Shown piece after piece: positions 9,687 to 17,646 of a DNA stretch of 64,000 nt. Where the stretch lies: contig JAGXGB010000003.1 in the NCBI GenBank assembly GCA_024636955.1, positions 62,001-126,000 of the forward strand, given 5' to 3'. The translations under genes were made by a program, and so were the position numbers. The notes under the pieces were generated by a model that was not told the origin of the DNA, searched no databases, and saw only the letters and a program-made list of their open reading frames with translations. The stretch comes from Bacteroidales bacterium (GTDB taxonomy: Bacteria; Bacteroidota; Bacteroidia; Bacteroidales; Lentimicrobiaceae). The stretch's first letter is position 1. Every line of letters starts with the position of its first letter.

Positions 9687-10622
9687 ATGGCAACAGAGGT
9701 TAACATTTTCTCGGGTAGAGCCACCCGTTATCTGGCTGAAAGGATTGCAGCAAGCTATGGTAAAAGGTTAGGTGATGTGCTAATTACCGACTTTTCGGAT
9801 GGCGAGTTTCAACCTTCATTTGAAGAAAATATTAGGGGAAGTGACCTTTTTATCGTTCAATCTACTTTTGCTCCAACTGATAATTTGTTTGAGTTATTGT
9901 TAATGATTGACGCCGCTAAAAGAGCTTCAGCAAGGCATATAATTGCAGTGATTCCTTATTTTGGTTTCGCACGCCAGGATCGGAAAGATAAACCACGTGT
10001 TTCCATAGCCGCTAAAATGGTAGCCAACCTGCTGAGCGCTGCTGGAGTAAACCGAATTATCACGATTGACCTCCATGCCGATCAAATACAGGGATTCTTT
10101 GATGTGCCTGTTGATCATCTATTCTCATCCTCAATTTTCATACCGTATATCAAGCAGCTTAATCTACCCAACCTAACCATGGCATCGCCTGATACAGGGG
10201 GTACCCGCAGGGCTGCTGCTTATGCCAAAATTCTTAACACAACATTTGTTATCTGCTATAAGCAAAGGCTGAAGGCAAACACTGTTGATACCATGGCCCT
10301 TATTGGTGATGTTACAGGCAAAGATGTGATTTTGGTAGATGATATAATTGACACCGGAGGAACCATTTGTAAAGCTGCAAAACTTATGATGGATAATGGG
10401 GCCGCAAGTGTTCGCGGTTTCTGCACTCATCCTCTTCTTTCAGGCGGTGCTGTTGAGAAAATTGAAAACTCCGCATTTACTGAAGTTGTTGTAACTGACA
10501 CTATTCCTTTAAAAGTGCACAGTCCCAAGATCAAGGTGCTCAGCACCGCCGACCTATTGGCTGATGTGATTGGGAAAGTGCACAACTATGAATCTATTTC
10601 AACGTTATTCAAATTTGAGTAA
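9687..10622 (+). CDS. prs: Ribose-phosphate pyrophosphokinase
   Basis: 311 residues. DFSDGEFQPSFEENIRG near the N-terminus, the catalytic-loop segment YFGFARQDRKDKPR (about 93-106), TIDLHADQIQGFFDVP and the PRPP-binding loop VILVDDIIDTGGT (about 214-226) identify the enzyme that makes PRPP from ribose 5-phosphate and ATP for nucleotide, histidine and tryptophan synthesis. It heads a short same-strand run, prs-rplY-pth, with 32 bp to rplY; the prs-rplY-pth order is common in bacteria. Confidence 0.97.
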   Translation: MATEVNIFSGRATRYLAERIAASYGKRLGDVLITDFSDGEFQPSFEENIRGSDLFIVQSTFAPTDNLFELLLMIDAAKRASARHIIAVIPYFGFARQDRKDKPRVSIAAKMVANLLSAAGVNRIITIDLHADQIQGFFDVPVDHLFSSSIFIPYIKQLNLPNLTMASPDTGGTRRAAAYAKILNTTFVICYKQRLKANTVDTMALIGDVTGKDVILVDDIIDTGGTICKAAKLMMDNGAASVRGFCTHPLLSGGAVEKIENSAFTEVVVTDTIPLKVHSPKIKVLSTADLLADVIGKVHNYESISTLFKFE

Positions 10623-10654
10623 CATTCTTATAAACCAAATCAAATAAATTAAAA

Positions 10655-11224
10655 ATGAAAACAGTATCATTGAGCGGTTCTCTTCGCGAGAACGTAGGGA
10701 AAAAAGATGCTAAAGCACAACGCGTTGCCGGTAAAGTACCATGTGTAATCTATGGTGGCAAGGACCAAATCCACTTTACTACTGATGTCGTTAATTTTAA
10801 ACCTATCCTTTATACACCGGCTACTTTCCTTATCAACGTAAATGTTGATGGTAAGGAGTACCTCACCGTATTACAGGATTTGCAATCACACCCGGTTACT
10901 GATAACATTCTTCATGTTGACTTCATGGAGCTGGATCCAAAGAAACCGGTTATCATTTCAGTTCCTATCAGGGTTTCAGGTACATCACCAGGCGTACTCC
11001 GTGGAGGTAAATTGATAAAGAAATTCCGTAAGCTTAAAGTAAAAGCTCTTATTCAGCACCTGCCCGACGAAATTGAAGTTACCATTAACAATCTTGACCT
11101 TAATCAGTCAATTAAAGTTAGTGATATAAAGTTAGACAATGTTGAGTTTCTTGATATCAAGAGCGCAATTATACTATCAGTACAATCTACACGTAACGTT
11201 GAGCCTGTTGCTCCAGGAAAGTAA
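10655..11224 (+). CDS. rplY: 50S ribosomal protein L25/general stress protein Ctc
   Basis: 189 residues: an N-terminal 5S-rRNA-binding L25 domain (about 1-90, with VPCVIYGGK) and a C-terminal TL5/Ctc-type beta domain (about 95-180). This is the long Ctc form rather than the short E. coli L25. It binds 5S rRNA in the large subunit. It lies 32 bp after prs and is probably cotranscribed with it; a strong hairpin follows. Confidence 0.95.
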   Translation: MKTVSLSGSLRENVGKKDAKAQRVAGKVPCVIYGGKDQIHFTTDVVNFKPILYTPATFLINVNVDGKEYLTVLQDLQSHPVTDNILHVDFMELDPKKPVIISVPIRVSGTSPGVLRGGKLIKKFRKLKVKALIQHLPDEIEVTINNLDLNQSIKVSDIKLDNVEFLDIKSAIILSVQSTRNVEPVAPGK

Positions 11225-11245
11225 CCTTTTGCAATATTAATAATT

Positions 11246-11281
11246 AATTGTAAAGGCGTTGCTTGCAACGCCTTTACAATT
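11246..11281. terminator. Strong palindromic hairpin between rplY and pth
   Basis: A 16-bp perfect inverted repeat (11247-11262 with 11265-11280) centred on TT, reading TTGTAAAGGCGTTGC on the left. It is symmetric enough to act on either strand; only a few T residues follow on the plus strand. It probably terminates or attenuates the prs-rplY transcript before pth. Confidence 0.65.
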
Positions 11282-11323
11282 TATCAGTGATAAGTAAAAA
11301 ATTAGATAAACAATGCCATTGCA

Positions 11324-11887
11324 ATGAAATATCTGATAGTTGGTTTAGGTAATATTGGTGATGAATATGCAAACACCAGGCATAATATTGGCTTTATAAT
11401 TGCTGATGCACTGGCTGCTGACCTCGGGGTTAAGTTTGTAACTGACAGGCTGGCCTCAAGAGCTGAAGCGCGATACAGGGGTAAAACTGTTGTAATCATT
11501 AAACCAACCACTTATATGAATCTTAGCGGTAAAGCATACAGGTATTGGCTTACCGTAGAAAATATTGAAGTGGATAATTCTCTTGTGATCGTTGATGATT
11601 TAGACCTTGACCCGGGGTTGCTTAGATTAAAGACCAAAGGAAGCGGTGGAACACATAATGGTCTCAACAACATTATTGAAATGCTGGGCAACAATGAATT
11701 CCCGCGATTAAGGGTGGGCATTGGCAATGATTTCGCCCGTGGTTTCCAGGTTGATTACGTGCTTGGCAAGTTCACAAAGCAGGAAGAAAAGCTATTTATG
11801 GAACGCATACCTGTAGCCATTGAAATGATAAAGAGTTACATCCTGTCAGGTGCTACCAATACAATGAATGCTTTTAATAATAAGTGA
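11324..11887 (+). CDS. pth: Peptidyl-tRNA hydrolase
   Basis: 187 residues. LIVGLGNIGDEYANTRHNIGF holds the catalytic histidine (near residue 20); PTTYMNLSG, VIVDDLDLDPG and GSGGTHNGLNNI are the other conserved blocks. The enzyme releases tRNA from stalled peptidyl-tRNA. It is placed after prs and rplY, but a strong hairpin lies between. The last codons and the stop (11874-11887) are part of a 22-bp sequence present three times in tandem, so the present C-terminus (NNK) may have been fixed by that duplication. Confidence 0.95.
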   Translation: MKYLIVGLGNIGDEYANTRHNIGFIIADALAADLGVKFVTDRLASRAEARYRGKTVVIIKPTTYMNLSGKAYRYWLTVENIEVDNSLVIVDDLDLDPGLLRLKTKGSGGTHNGLNNIIEMLGNNEFPRLRVGIGNDFARGFQVDYVLGKFTKQEEKLFMERIPVAIEMIKSYILSGATNTMNAFNNK

Positions 11888-11935
11888 ATCTCCTCTTAAT
11901 AATAAGTGAATCTAAACTTAATAATAAGTGAATCT
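11874..11935. repeat. 22-bp tandem triplication across the pth stop codon
   Basis: TTAATAATAAGTGAATCT occurs at 11874, 11896 and 11918, an exact 22-bp period with only the 4-bp linkers differing (cctc, aaac). The first copy contains the pth stop; the third reaches into the stop codon of the convergent PLP-enzyme gene at 11934. Confidence 0.9.
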
Positions 11936-13226
11936 AATTCCGGAATAATTCCTCAATCTTAACTTTAATTTCTTCCTCCATCACATCCCGCCCGAAAACT
12001 ATTGAAGGTTTCAGGTATGTTGATGCATGCTGCGATTTAAAGAGTTCTTCACCGCCGCCTGTGATATTCAACATTATTATTGAATCAGGAGAAACCAGTC
12101 CTGAACTCACTGAATTTATCAGTGAAGCGGTTGCAACTGCCGCTGCAGGATGAATATCAATTCCTTCATGTTCATTAAAGATTGCTGAAGCTTCATGTAA
12201 TTCATCATTTGTAACTGCCAGCACATCGCCATTGGTATCAGTTAGTGCGTCAAATAATCCACCGTGGATTGAATAGGGAGGTCTGCGGTTTGAAAGTACT
12301 TTGGCATCAATTTCAAGGGATTGCAACCGGGCAGCCTCATCATCCATAGGCAATAACTGTCGCGACCTTACTTTCCATGCATCGTATATCGGCAAAAATG
12401 GCGCATTCTGCGATACAATCAAGCGCATTTTGTTACTACCGAACCTACCATCCTGTATCAGGCGCAAATTGGCTTCCCATGCAGCAATGGCACCAGTGCC
12501 GCTTCCAACAGCCTGAAAGTAGAAATCAGGGATTTTACCAATGGTTGATACCGAACAAAGCACTGTGGTTCCCATTCCATCGCGCCTTGCAACATTTTTA
12601 GCACCTCCTTCGGCAGTGAACCCTTCCATTCCGGCTATAATATTACTAAGGTATATGGCGTCAAAATAATCAGTACCCGGAGCTGTAGCAATCAATTTTA
12701 CACAGGGTGATATTGGTTTTTCAAACCATAAAGCATCTAAGTAATCATAAGGCACACACAGCACCAGAGGAATATTATTTTCAGAGCATACTTTTGCAAA
12801 TGCACGTGCTGTATTACCTGCTGAGGCCACAACGAGAATTTTGCCAGTGTGGCCTTTCAACCGGCTGCATACTGAATAGGCTTCTGTTTCCTTAAAGGAA
12901 CATGTATTCATTGAAGCACCCCTCATAGGCCAATAGCCATTGAAGGTAATCCAAAGTTTATCTAATCCAAGGTATGATGCAAGCCCCTCGCTCCGGTATG
13001 TAACCGGGGCGGCTGAACCTTGCAGATGCCCTTTTAATGGTAACCACCCTGCAAATTTGAATAATCCATCACCGTCATCACGCAAATTAAGCATGCTATC
13101 TTTATAAACCGATCTTAAAAGGCAACTTACTTGCTCCTCAGGGGCATCAAGTAACCAGCCGGTATCTTCATAAATCTTACCTGTTCCTATACTTTGTAAT
13201 AAATATTCAGTGGTGAATCTATCCAT
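11934..13226 (-). CDS. Probable cysteate synthase (threonine-synthase-like PLP enzyme)
   Basis: 430 residues of the fold-type II PLP family. The expected lysine-bearing motif is CSFKETEA (about residues 108-115), followed by VVASAGNTARAFAKV, EGGAKNVARRDGMGTT, AVGSGTGAIAAWEA, and NITGGGEE near the C-terminus. From memory of the family this fits cysteate synthase, which replaces the phosphate of phosphoserine with sulfite, better than threonine synthase; the usual thrC N-terminus is absent. In Bacteroidota L-cysteate feeds capnine-type sulfonolipids of the outer membrane. It is divergent from a bile-acid/Na+ symporter-family gene. A threonine synthase paralogue remains the alternative. Confidence 0.72.
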   Translation of the reverse strand: MDRFTTEYLLQSIGTGKIYEDTGWLLDAPEEQVSCLLRSVYKDSMLNLRDDGDGLFKFAGWLPLKGHLQGSAAPVTYRSEGLASYLGLDKLWITFNGYWPMRGASMNTCSFKETEAYSVCSRLKGHTGKILVVASAGNTARAFAKVCSENNIPLVLCVPYDYLDALWFEKPISPCVKLIATAPGTDYFDAIYLSNIIAGMEGFTAEGGAKNVARRDGMGTTVLCSVSTIGKIPDFYFQAVGSGTGAIAAWEANLRLIQDGRFGSNKMRLIVSQNAPFLPIYDAWKVRSRQLLPMDDEAARLQSLEIDAKVLSNRRPPYSIHGGLFDALTDTNGDVLAVTNDELHEASAIFNEHEGIDIHPAAAVATASLINSVSSGLVSPDSIIMLNITGGGEELFKSQHASTYLKPSIVFGRDVMEEEIKVKIEELFRN

Positions 13227-13245
13227 TCTGCAGTGTTTTATCCGG

Positions 13246-13275
13246 CAAATTTAAGTAATGAGTTGGTGGCACAAA
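13246..13275 (-). promoter_or_regulatory. -33/-7 promoter of the cysteate synthase gene
   Basis: On the minus strand TAAATTTG (13246-13253) lies 19 bases before the ATG at 13226, and a TTTG (13272-13275) lies 18 bases further upstream. This is one of the few places in the window where both elements of the Bacteroidota consensus are present at a suitable spacing. Confidence 0.6.
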
Positions 13276-13374
13276 CATTTTATAGCTTTAATTAACGAAA
13301 AATGAGTAGTTCAAGGTACATAAAGTGCGTATCGTCTTTTTTTGCATCTTTGCAACTCACATATACTTAAATAT

Positions 13375-14322
13375 ATGCACGACGACCTATTGTTACTTGA
13401 TTCCATACGCTTGAACTTTAGCCCGGCAAGTCTGCATATCATGAACGTTGCAATAGGGTTTATAATGTTTGGTGTTGCATTAGGCATCAAGTGGGACCAG
13501 ATGAAGGACATAATCATGAGCCCCCGCAAAGTAATCATTGGGCTATCAAGCCAGTTTTTATTATTGCCCGCGATAACTTTTGTAGCAGTTTTGGCTTTCG
13601 GATCATACTTAACTCCTTCGGTGGCCTTTGGAATGATACTGGTAGCCTCATGCCCGGGTGGCAATGTTTCAAATTTTATCTCCAGTGTGGCAAGGGCTAA
13701 TGTGCCACTTTCCATCAGCCTCACTGCTGCAGGAACTGTTTTGGCACTACTCTTCACACCCCTTAACTTCGCCTTCTGGGGCGGCCTGTATTCTGCAACT
13801 TCTCCCTTGCTACGCCCTATTGAAATAGATCCACTGGATATGTTTCGGACAGTCACTATTCTTTTAGGTATTCCTGTTGTGGCTGGGATTATTTTTTCGC
13901 AAAAATTTCCAACGCTTACACAAAAGATCAAAAGACCTATCAGCAGTATTTCCATTATAGTATTCATCCTTTTCCTCGTTTTCGCATTTCGTAACAATTA
14001 TAGTTACTTTATAAAATATATCGATTGGATTCTGTTGCTTGTTCTTGTGCATAATACCCTTGCTATTAGCTCAGGATATTTATTCGCATCTTTCTTCAAA
14101 CTTGAACGGAATGACAAGCGGACAATAGCCATTGAAACAGGAATTCAGAACTCAGGCCTCGGACTTGTTTTATTGTTTAACCCCCATATTTTCCCTCATG
14201 ACCTTCAAATGGGCGGAATGGCATTTATTGCAGCATGGTGGGGCATCTGGCATATTATTTCAGGCCTTTCAATAGCCTCATTGTGGGGTAGGTTCAGGCG
14301 AGTGGAGGATTTACCAACTTGA
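13375..14322 (+). CDS. Bile acid:sodium symporter (BASS) family transporter
   Basis: 315 residues from the ATG at 13375; an in-frame TTG at 13342 lies within the likely promoter. About nine to ten membrane helices, with the hallmark segments SCPGGNVSNFISSVARANVPLSIS (helix-breaking, Na+ site; about residues 88-111) and ETGIQNSGLGLVLL (about 249-262). The family imports organic anions such as bile acids, sulfonates or keto acids with sodium. The substrate cannot be read here. It is divergent from the probable cysteate synthase and 13 bp ahead of an acyltransferase gene, so a link to sulfonate or lipid metabolism is possible but unproven. Confidence 0.85.
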   Translation: MHDDLLLLDSIRLNFSPASLHIMNVAIGFIMFGVALGIKWDQMKDIIMSPRKVIIGLSSQFLLLPAITFVAVLAFGSYLTPSVAFGMILVASCPGGNVSNFISSVARANVPLSISLTAAGTVLALLFTPLNFAFWGGLYSATSPLLRPIEIDPLDMFRTVTILLGIPVVAGIIFSQKFPTLTQKIKRPISSISIIVFILFLVFAFRNNYSYFIKYIDWILLLVLVHNTLAISSGYLFASFFKLERNDKRTIAIETGIQNSGLGLVLLFNPHIFPHDLQMGGMAFIAAWWGIWHIISGLSIASLWGRFRRVEDLPT

Positions 14323-14335
14323 CAAGATCTTAGAA

Positions 14336-15577
14336 TTGAAAGAGCAAAATTTACACTTACATAATGAATATAGCCTAAATGAACCCTGGCATAAAACTAC
14401 GCTGGGATATAGACTTCTTTATAAGTATGCACGTTTTGCCTTTAATCTCTTTTATCCGGTAATTCACATTGAAGGCCGGGCAAATATTCCCGAAGGAAAA
14501 CCTGTGATATTTGCTGCAAATCATCAAAATGCTCTAATGGATGCTCTTGCTATGTTGTTTGCATCAAACAAGCCTGTATACTTTCTTGCGCGAGCTGATA
14601 TCTTTAAGAAGAAGCAGGTGGCTGCAATGCTCAAATCATTTCAAATGCTTCCCGTTTACAGGTTAAGGGATGAAGTTGATATTATAAAGAAGAATGAAAC
14701 CACGTTTAAGCAAACCGCTGAAATTCTCTCTGCCGGAAACTATCTTGGTATTTTGCCTGAGGGAACACATACTCCTATCAAACAACTTCAAACTCTGAAG
14801 AAAGGCATTTGCAGGATAGCTTTTGAAACAATTACCCAAGCCGGGCAGGGTATCGACCTGCATATTGTACCAGTTGGACTTGACTACAGCAACTATCATA
14901 AGCAGGGAAGCAGCCTGGTTGTAATTTTCGGAAAATCAATACCAGTTGCTGATTTTATGGGTGAGTATCATGAGAACCCAAGTCGTGCAGTGACACTACT
15001 TCGTGATAAGTTATCAGATTCGCTGAAGGAGATAATGATCGACATCAACAATCCCGAGGAATACCACTTTATACACCGAACCTCTGAACAGACTGCTGAT
15101 AATTACCTGGCTTTACAGGTTAAAAAGAAGCGGGGGGAATGGGTTTGGCAGCGCTATAAATTGATCAAACAGGAGTCGGAACGGTTGCTGAGCCTGCTAA
15201 AGCACAATCCGGTTGAATATTATGAATTTAAGGCAAGCCGGCTTTCAATGCAAAATTTAGAAAGCACTGAGGGATCAAGTTCTGAACACTATGGAGTTAA
15301 CCGGCCAATATGGCAATTAATGCTTTTTAAGATTATCACCGTACTATCTTTACTCATGAACTTTGCACCTTTTGCACTTGCTGAGTGGCTTTCCAATCGG
15401 GTTAAGGATAAACAGTTCATAAGCAGCTTTAAGTTTGTAGCATCACTTATTCTATTCCCTCTCTGGTATCTGTTGCTGTTTCTTATCATTCTAAACACTG
15501 CGGGCATTTTTCCTGCATTGATTTCGGTTGCAACAGCTTCAATGTTTGCCCTCCTGAAATTAAAGTACATCAGATAA
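14336..15577 (+). CDS. Glycerolipid acyltransferase (PlsC-like, membrane bound)
   Basis: 413 residues, started at TTG 14336 because no ATG exists before the catalytic block. NHQNALMD is the acyltransferase motif in the H-x5-D form seen in Gat1/Sct1-like members, LPEGTHT is the acceptor-binding block, and two membrane helices follow near 328-350 and 362-405. It should transfer acyl chains to glycerol-3-phosphate, lysophosphatidate or another lipid backbone at the inner membrane. Only 13 bp separate it from the BASS transporter, so the two are probably cotranscribed. The acceptor is not known. Confidence 0.8.
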   Translation: MKEQNLHLHNEYSLNEPWHKTTLGYRLLYKYARFAFNLFYPVIHIEGRANIPEGKPVIFAANHQNALMDALAMLFASNKPVYFLARADIFKKKQVAAMLKSFQMLPVYRLRDEVDIIKKNETTFKQTAEILSAGNYLGILPEGTHTPIKQLQTLKKGICRIAFETITQAGQGIDLHIVPVGLDYSNYHKQGSSLVVIFGKSIPVADFMGEYHENPSRAVTLLRDKLSDSLKEIMIDINNPEEYHFIHRTSEQTADNYLALQVKKKRGEWVWQRYKLIKQESERLLSLLKHNPVEYYEFKASRLSMQNLESTEGSSSEHYGVNRPIWQLMLFKIITVLSLLMNFAPFALAEWLSNRVKDKQFISSFKFVASLILFPLWYLLLFLIILNTAGIFPALISVATASMFALLKLKYIR

Positions 15578-15624
15578 ATCGCAGCAGAACTTACACCTTT
15601 TCTCCCGCTCCAAACGGAGCCACC

Positions 15625-15699
15625 CACGCCGTTAGGTGCGTAAGCTCGGTAGAACATCAGCATTTACCTATATATATCCACGCGCCGTTAGGTGCGTAA
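15625..15699. repeat. Pair of REP-like hairpin units
   Basis: CGCCGTTAGGTGCGTAA occurs at 15627-15643 and 15683-15699. In the second copy the extended sequence CGCGCC-GTTA-GGTGCG (15681-15696) folds into a 6-bp stem with one G-T pair and a GTTA loop; the first copy has one mismatch. The two lie in direct orientation, 56 bp apart. They look like a repetitive extragenic palindromic element of the kind moved by IS200-like REP-associated transposases; no transposase is nearby. Confidence 0.65.
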
Positions 15700-15762
15700 C
15701 ATATTTTCTTCAAAATCGTTTTTTTCAAATTAACTTTACAGCTACATTATAAATACATTTAC

Positions 15763-15836
15763 TCTACCCTTTCTCTACCCCCGGGGTAGACAAAAGGTAG
15801 ACCAAAGGTAGAGGAAAGGTAGCCCAAAGGTAGAGA
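15763..15836. repeat. 11-bp GGTAG repeat array with inverted arm
   Basis: Four exact 11-bp units, AAAGGTAG followed by ACC, AGG, CCC and AGA (15793, 15804, 15815, 15826). They are preceded by the same motif in inverted orientation (CTACCC twice at 15763-15780) and joined by the palindrome CTACCCCCGGGGTAG at 15775-15789. The period is close to one DNA helical turn. Confidence 0.85.
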
Positions 15837-15864
15837 AGAACTGAATGAAGCAAAACCATAATGC

Positions 15865-15900
15865 ACAAAAAAAGAGAGGAAACATCATGTTTCCCCTCTT
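15865..15900 (-). terminator. Rho-independent terminator of tryptophanase
   Basis: A 12-bp stem with one mismatch (15873-15884 with 15888-15899) and a three-base loop. On the minus strand it is followed by a run of seven or more T, 30 bp after the tnaA stop. Confidence 0.85.
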
Positions 15901-15930
15901 AAAAATAATTATACTTTTTTCTCTGTGAAT

Positions 15931-17307
15931 TTACACTCTCGCCAGGTCTACGGTGAAGTGCCGCATTATAGGTGCTTCATTTACAATTTTGAGCCCATGG
16001 ATAATAGTATCACTTCTCTTGTAAACGTTTCCGAGAGCAACAGCAACATACTCCATGTGATTATTAGTATAAACGCGTCGTGGAATGGTAAGCCTGAGTA
16101 ATTCGAGGGCCGGGAACCGGTTTTCACGTGTATCAGGATCACGGTCAGCAAGCAATGCACCGATTTCAACACCACGTACACCACTTTCAAGATAGAGCTC
16201 TACAGCCAGTGTTTGCGACTGGAATTCCTCCTTTGGCAGATGCGGTAAAAAGCGTTTTGCATCAACGAAGATTGCATGTCCGCCAAAAGGTTGTTGCACA
16301 GGTACACCATACTCCATTAGTTTATTGCCGAGGTAGGCAACCTGGTTTATGCGTGTTTCAAGATAATCAAATTCGGTGCCTTCATATAACCCCTGGGCAA
16401 GTGCATTCATGTCGCGGCCTGACATACCTCCATAGGTGATATATCCCTCAAACATAATATTGTAGGTAGAAGCTTTTTTATACAGAACCTCATCCCTAAG
16501 CCCAATAAAGCCGCCCATATTCACAATTGCGTCTTTCTTGCTGCTCATGGTCATGGCATCAGCATAGCTGAACATTTCAGCCACTATCTCCCTAATGGTT
16601 TTATCAGCATAACCCTCTTCACGGATTTTAATAAAGTATGCATTCTCTGCAAAACGTGCAGAATCAAAAATAATCATTATGCCATACTTATTTGACAATT
16701 CCCTCACAGCACGGAGATTAGCCATAGAAACAGGCTGACCACCCGATGAATTACATGTAATGGTTACTACTGTAAACGGAATTTTATCCTTGGGAGTTGA
16801 TTTGTAAACTTCTTCAAGTTTATTCAGATCAACATTTCCTTTAAATGGGTGAAGCAGTCTGGTGTCAAATGCTTCATCAATTGTGCAGTCAATAGCGCGG
16901 GCATGGCGGAATTCAATATGTCCTTTGGTAGTATCAAAGTGTGAATTTCCAGGAACGATATCACCAGGCTTTACTAATGCTGAAAAAAGCACGTTTTCTG
17001 CTGCTCTTCCCTGGTGAGTTGGTAAAAAGTACTCAAATCCAAGTATATCCTTTATGGCATTCTTCATTTTGTAAAAGGAAGATGCCCCGGCATAACTCTC
17101 ATCACCTATCATCATTTCACTCCACTGCTTATCACTCATGGCACCAGTGCCCGAATCGGTAAGCAGGTCAATGAACACTTGTTCACTTTTAAGCTTAAAC
17201 AGATTATAATTAGCTGCTTTAATCCATTCTTCACGTTCAGCTCTTGTACTTCGGTGAATTGTTTCCACCATTTTAATCTTGTAGGATTCTGCGAAGGGTA
17301 ATTTCAT
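15931..17307 (-). CDS. tnaA: Tryptophanase (beta-eliminating lyase)
   Basis: 458 residues from the ATG at 17307 (KLPFAESYKIK); an upstream in-frame start would add 15 unlikely residues. PLP fold-type I lyase: LTDSGTGAMSD, PTHQGRAAEN, CNSSGGQPVSMANL, DSARFAENAYF, and the PLP lysine in MSSKKDA. FDTTKGH, DSARF and VEIG follow tryptophanase rather than tyrosine phenol-lyase, which has FTTTR, DATR and MERG at these places. It converts tryptophan to indole, pyruvate and ammonia, so the organism can probably make indole. I found no obvious tryptophan-rich leader peptide upstream. Monocistronic with its own terminator. Confidence 0.88.
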   Translation of the reverse strand: MKLPFAESYKIKMVETIHRSTRAEREEWIKAANYNLFKLKSEQVFIDLLTDSGTGAMSDKQWSEMMIGDESYAGASSFYKMKNAIKDILGFEYFLPTHQGRAAENVLFSALVKPGDIVPGNSHFDTTKGHIEFRHARAIDCTIDEAFDTRLLHPFKGNVDLNKLEEVYKSTPKDKIPFTVVTITCNSSGGQPVSMANLRAVRELSNKYGIMIIFDSARFAENAYFIKIREEGYADKTIREIVAEMFSYADAMTMSSKKDAIVNMGGFIGLRDEVLYKKASTYNIMFEGYITYGGMSGRDMNALAQGLYEGTEFDYLETRINQVAYLGNKLMEYGVPVQQPFGGHAIFVDAKRFLPHLPKEEFQSQTLAVELYLESGVRGVEIGALLADRDPDTRENRFPALELLRLTIPRRVYTNNHMEYVAVALGNVYKRSDTIIHGLKIVNEAPIMRHFTVDLARV

Positions 17308-17646
17308 TTTGACTGAGATATTGATTATTATTTGGTAAGTTAAATAGTACATCGTGAGAACGCGTCAACATCCTCATGATGAATCAATATCCGTCGCGAT
17401 TCTTCAAATTGCGAAAAATTGATTTGTTAGTCAGCCTGAAAGAAAATATGCTAATTGTGCAAGCCATAATGTGTCAAAAATAAAGCATTTTTTAGATACA
17501 CAAAATATTTCGGCAATAATTAAAGGAACTGTTCTAAAATAAAACAATTTAATTGCATAAATGGCTAATAATGAATTATTTAAGTAAAAAGAAATTTCTC
17601 CTTTTTATAAATCCGAATGAAACGATTTTAAGCGATTAGCTGATGC
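17308..17646. other. AT-rich intergenic region
   Basis: 339 bp between the tnaA start and the end of the histidine kinase gene, both on the minus strand. It is AT-rich with many A and T runs and should hold the tnaA promoter, but I see no clean TAnnTTTG box, hairpin or gene. Confidence 0.5.

Larger units (their letters stand above)
15578..15930. other. Repeat-rich intergenic region
   Basis: 353 bp between the convergent acyltransferase and tryptophanase genes. From left to right it holds a small GCTCC/GGAGC hairpin near 15607-15620, two REP-like hairpin units (15625-15699), an 11-bp repeat array (15763-15836) and the tryptophanase terminator (15865-15900). No coding sequence is supported. 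Confidence 0.8.

Noticed and set aside
13311-13997. A 228-codon open frame antisense to the BASS transporter gene
   Set aside because: It lies entirely over a well-supported transporter and its own start region, and its translation resembles no family; it is a by-product of the other strand.
14336-15577. Acyltransferase motif NHQNALMD as a broken H-x4-D motif
   Set aside because: The H-x5-D spacing is found in Gat1/Sct1-like members of the same superfamily, so it is not a defect.
15931-17307. Tyrosine phenol-lyase instead of tryptophanase
   Set aside because: Residue patterns FDTT, DSARF and VEIG follow tryptophanase; the call remains family-based and not assayed.
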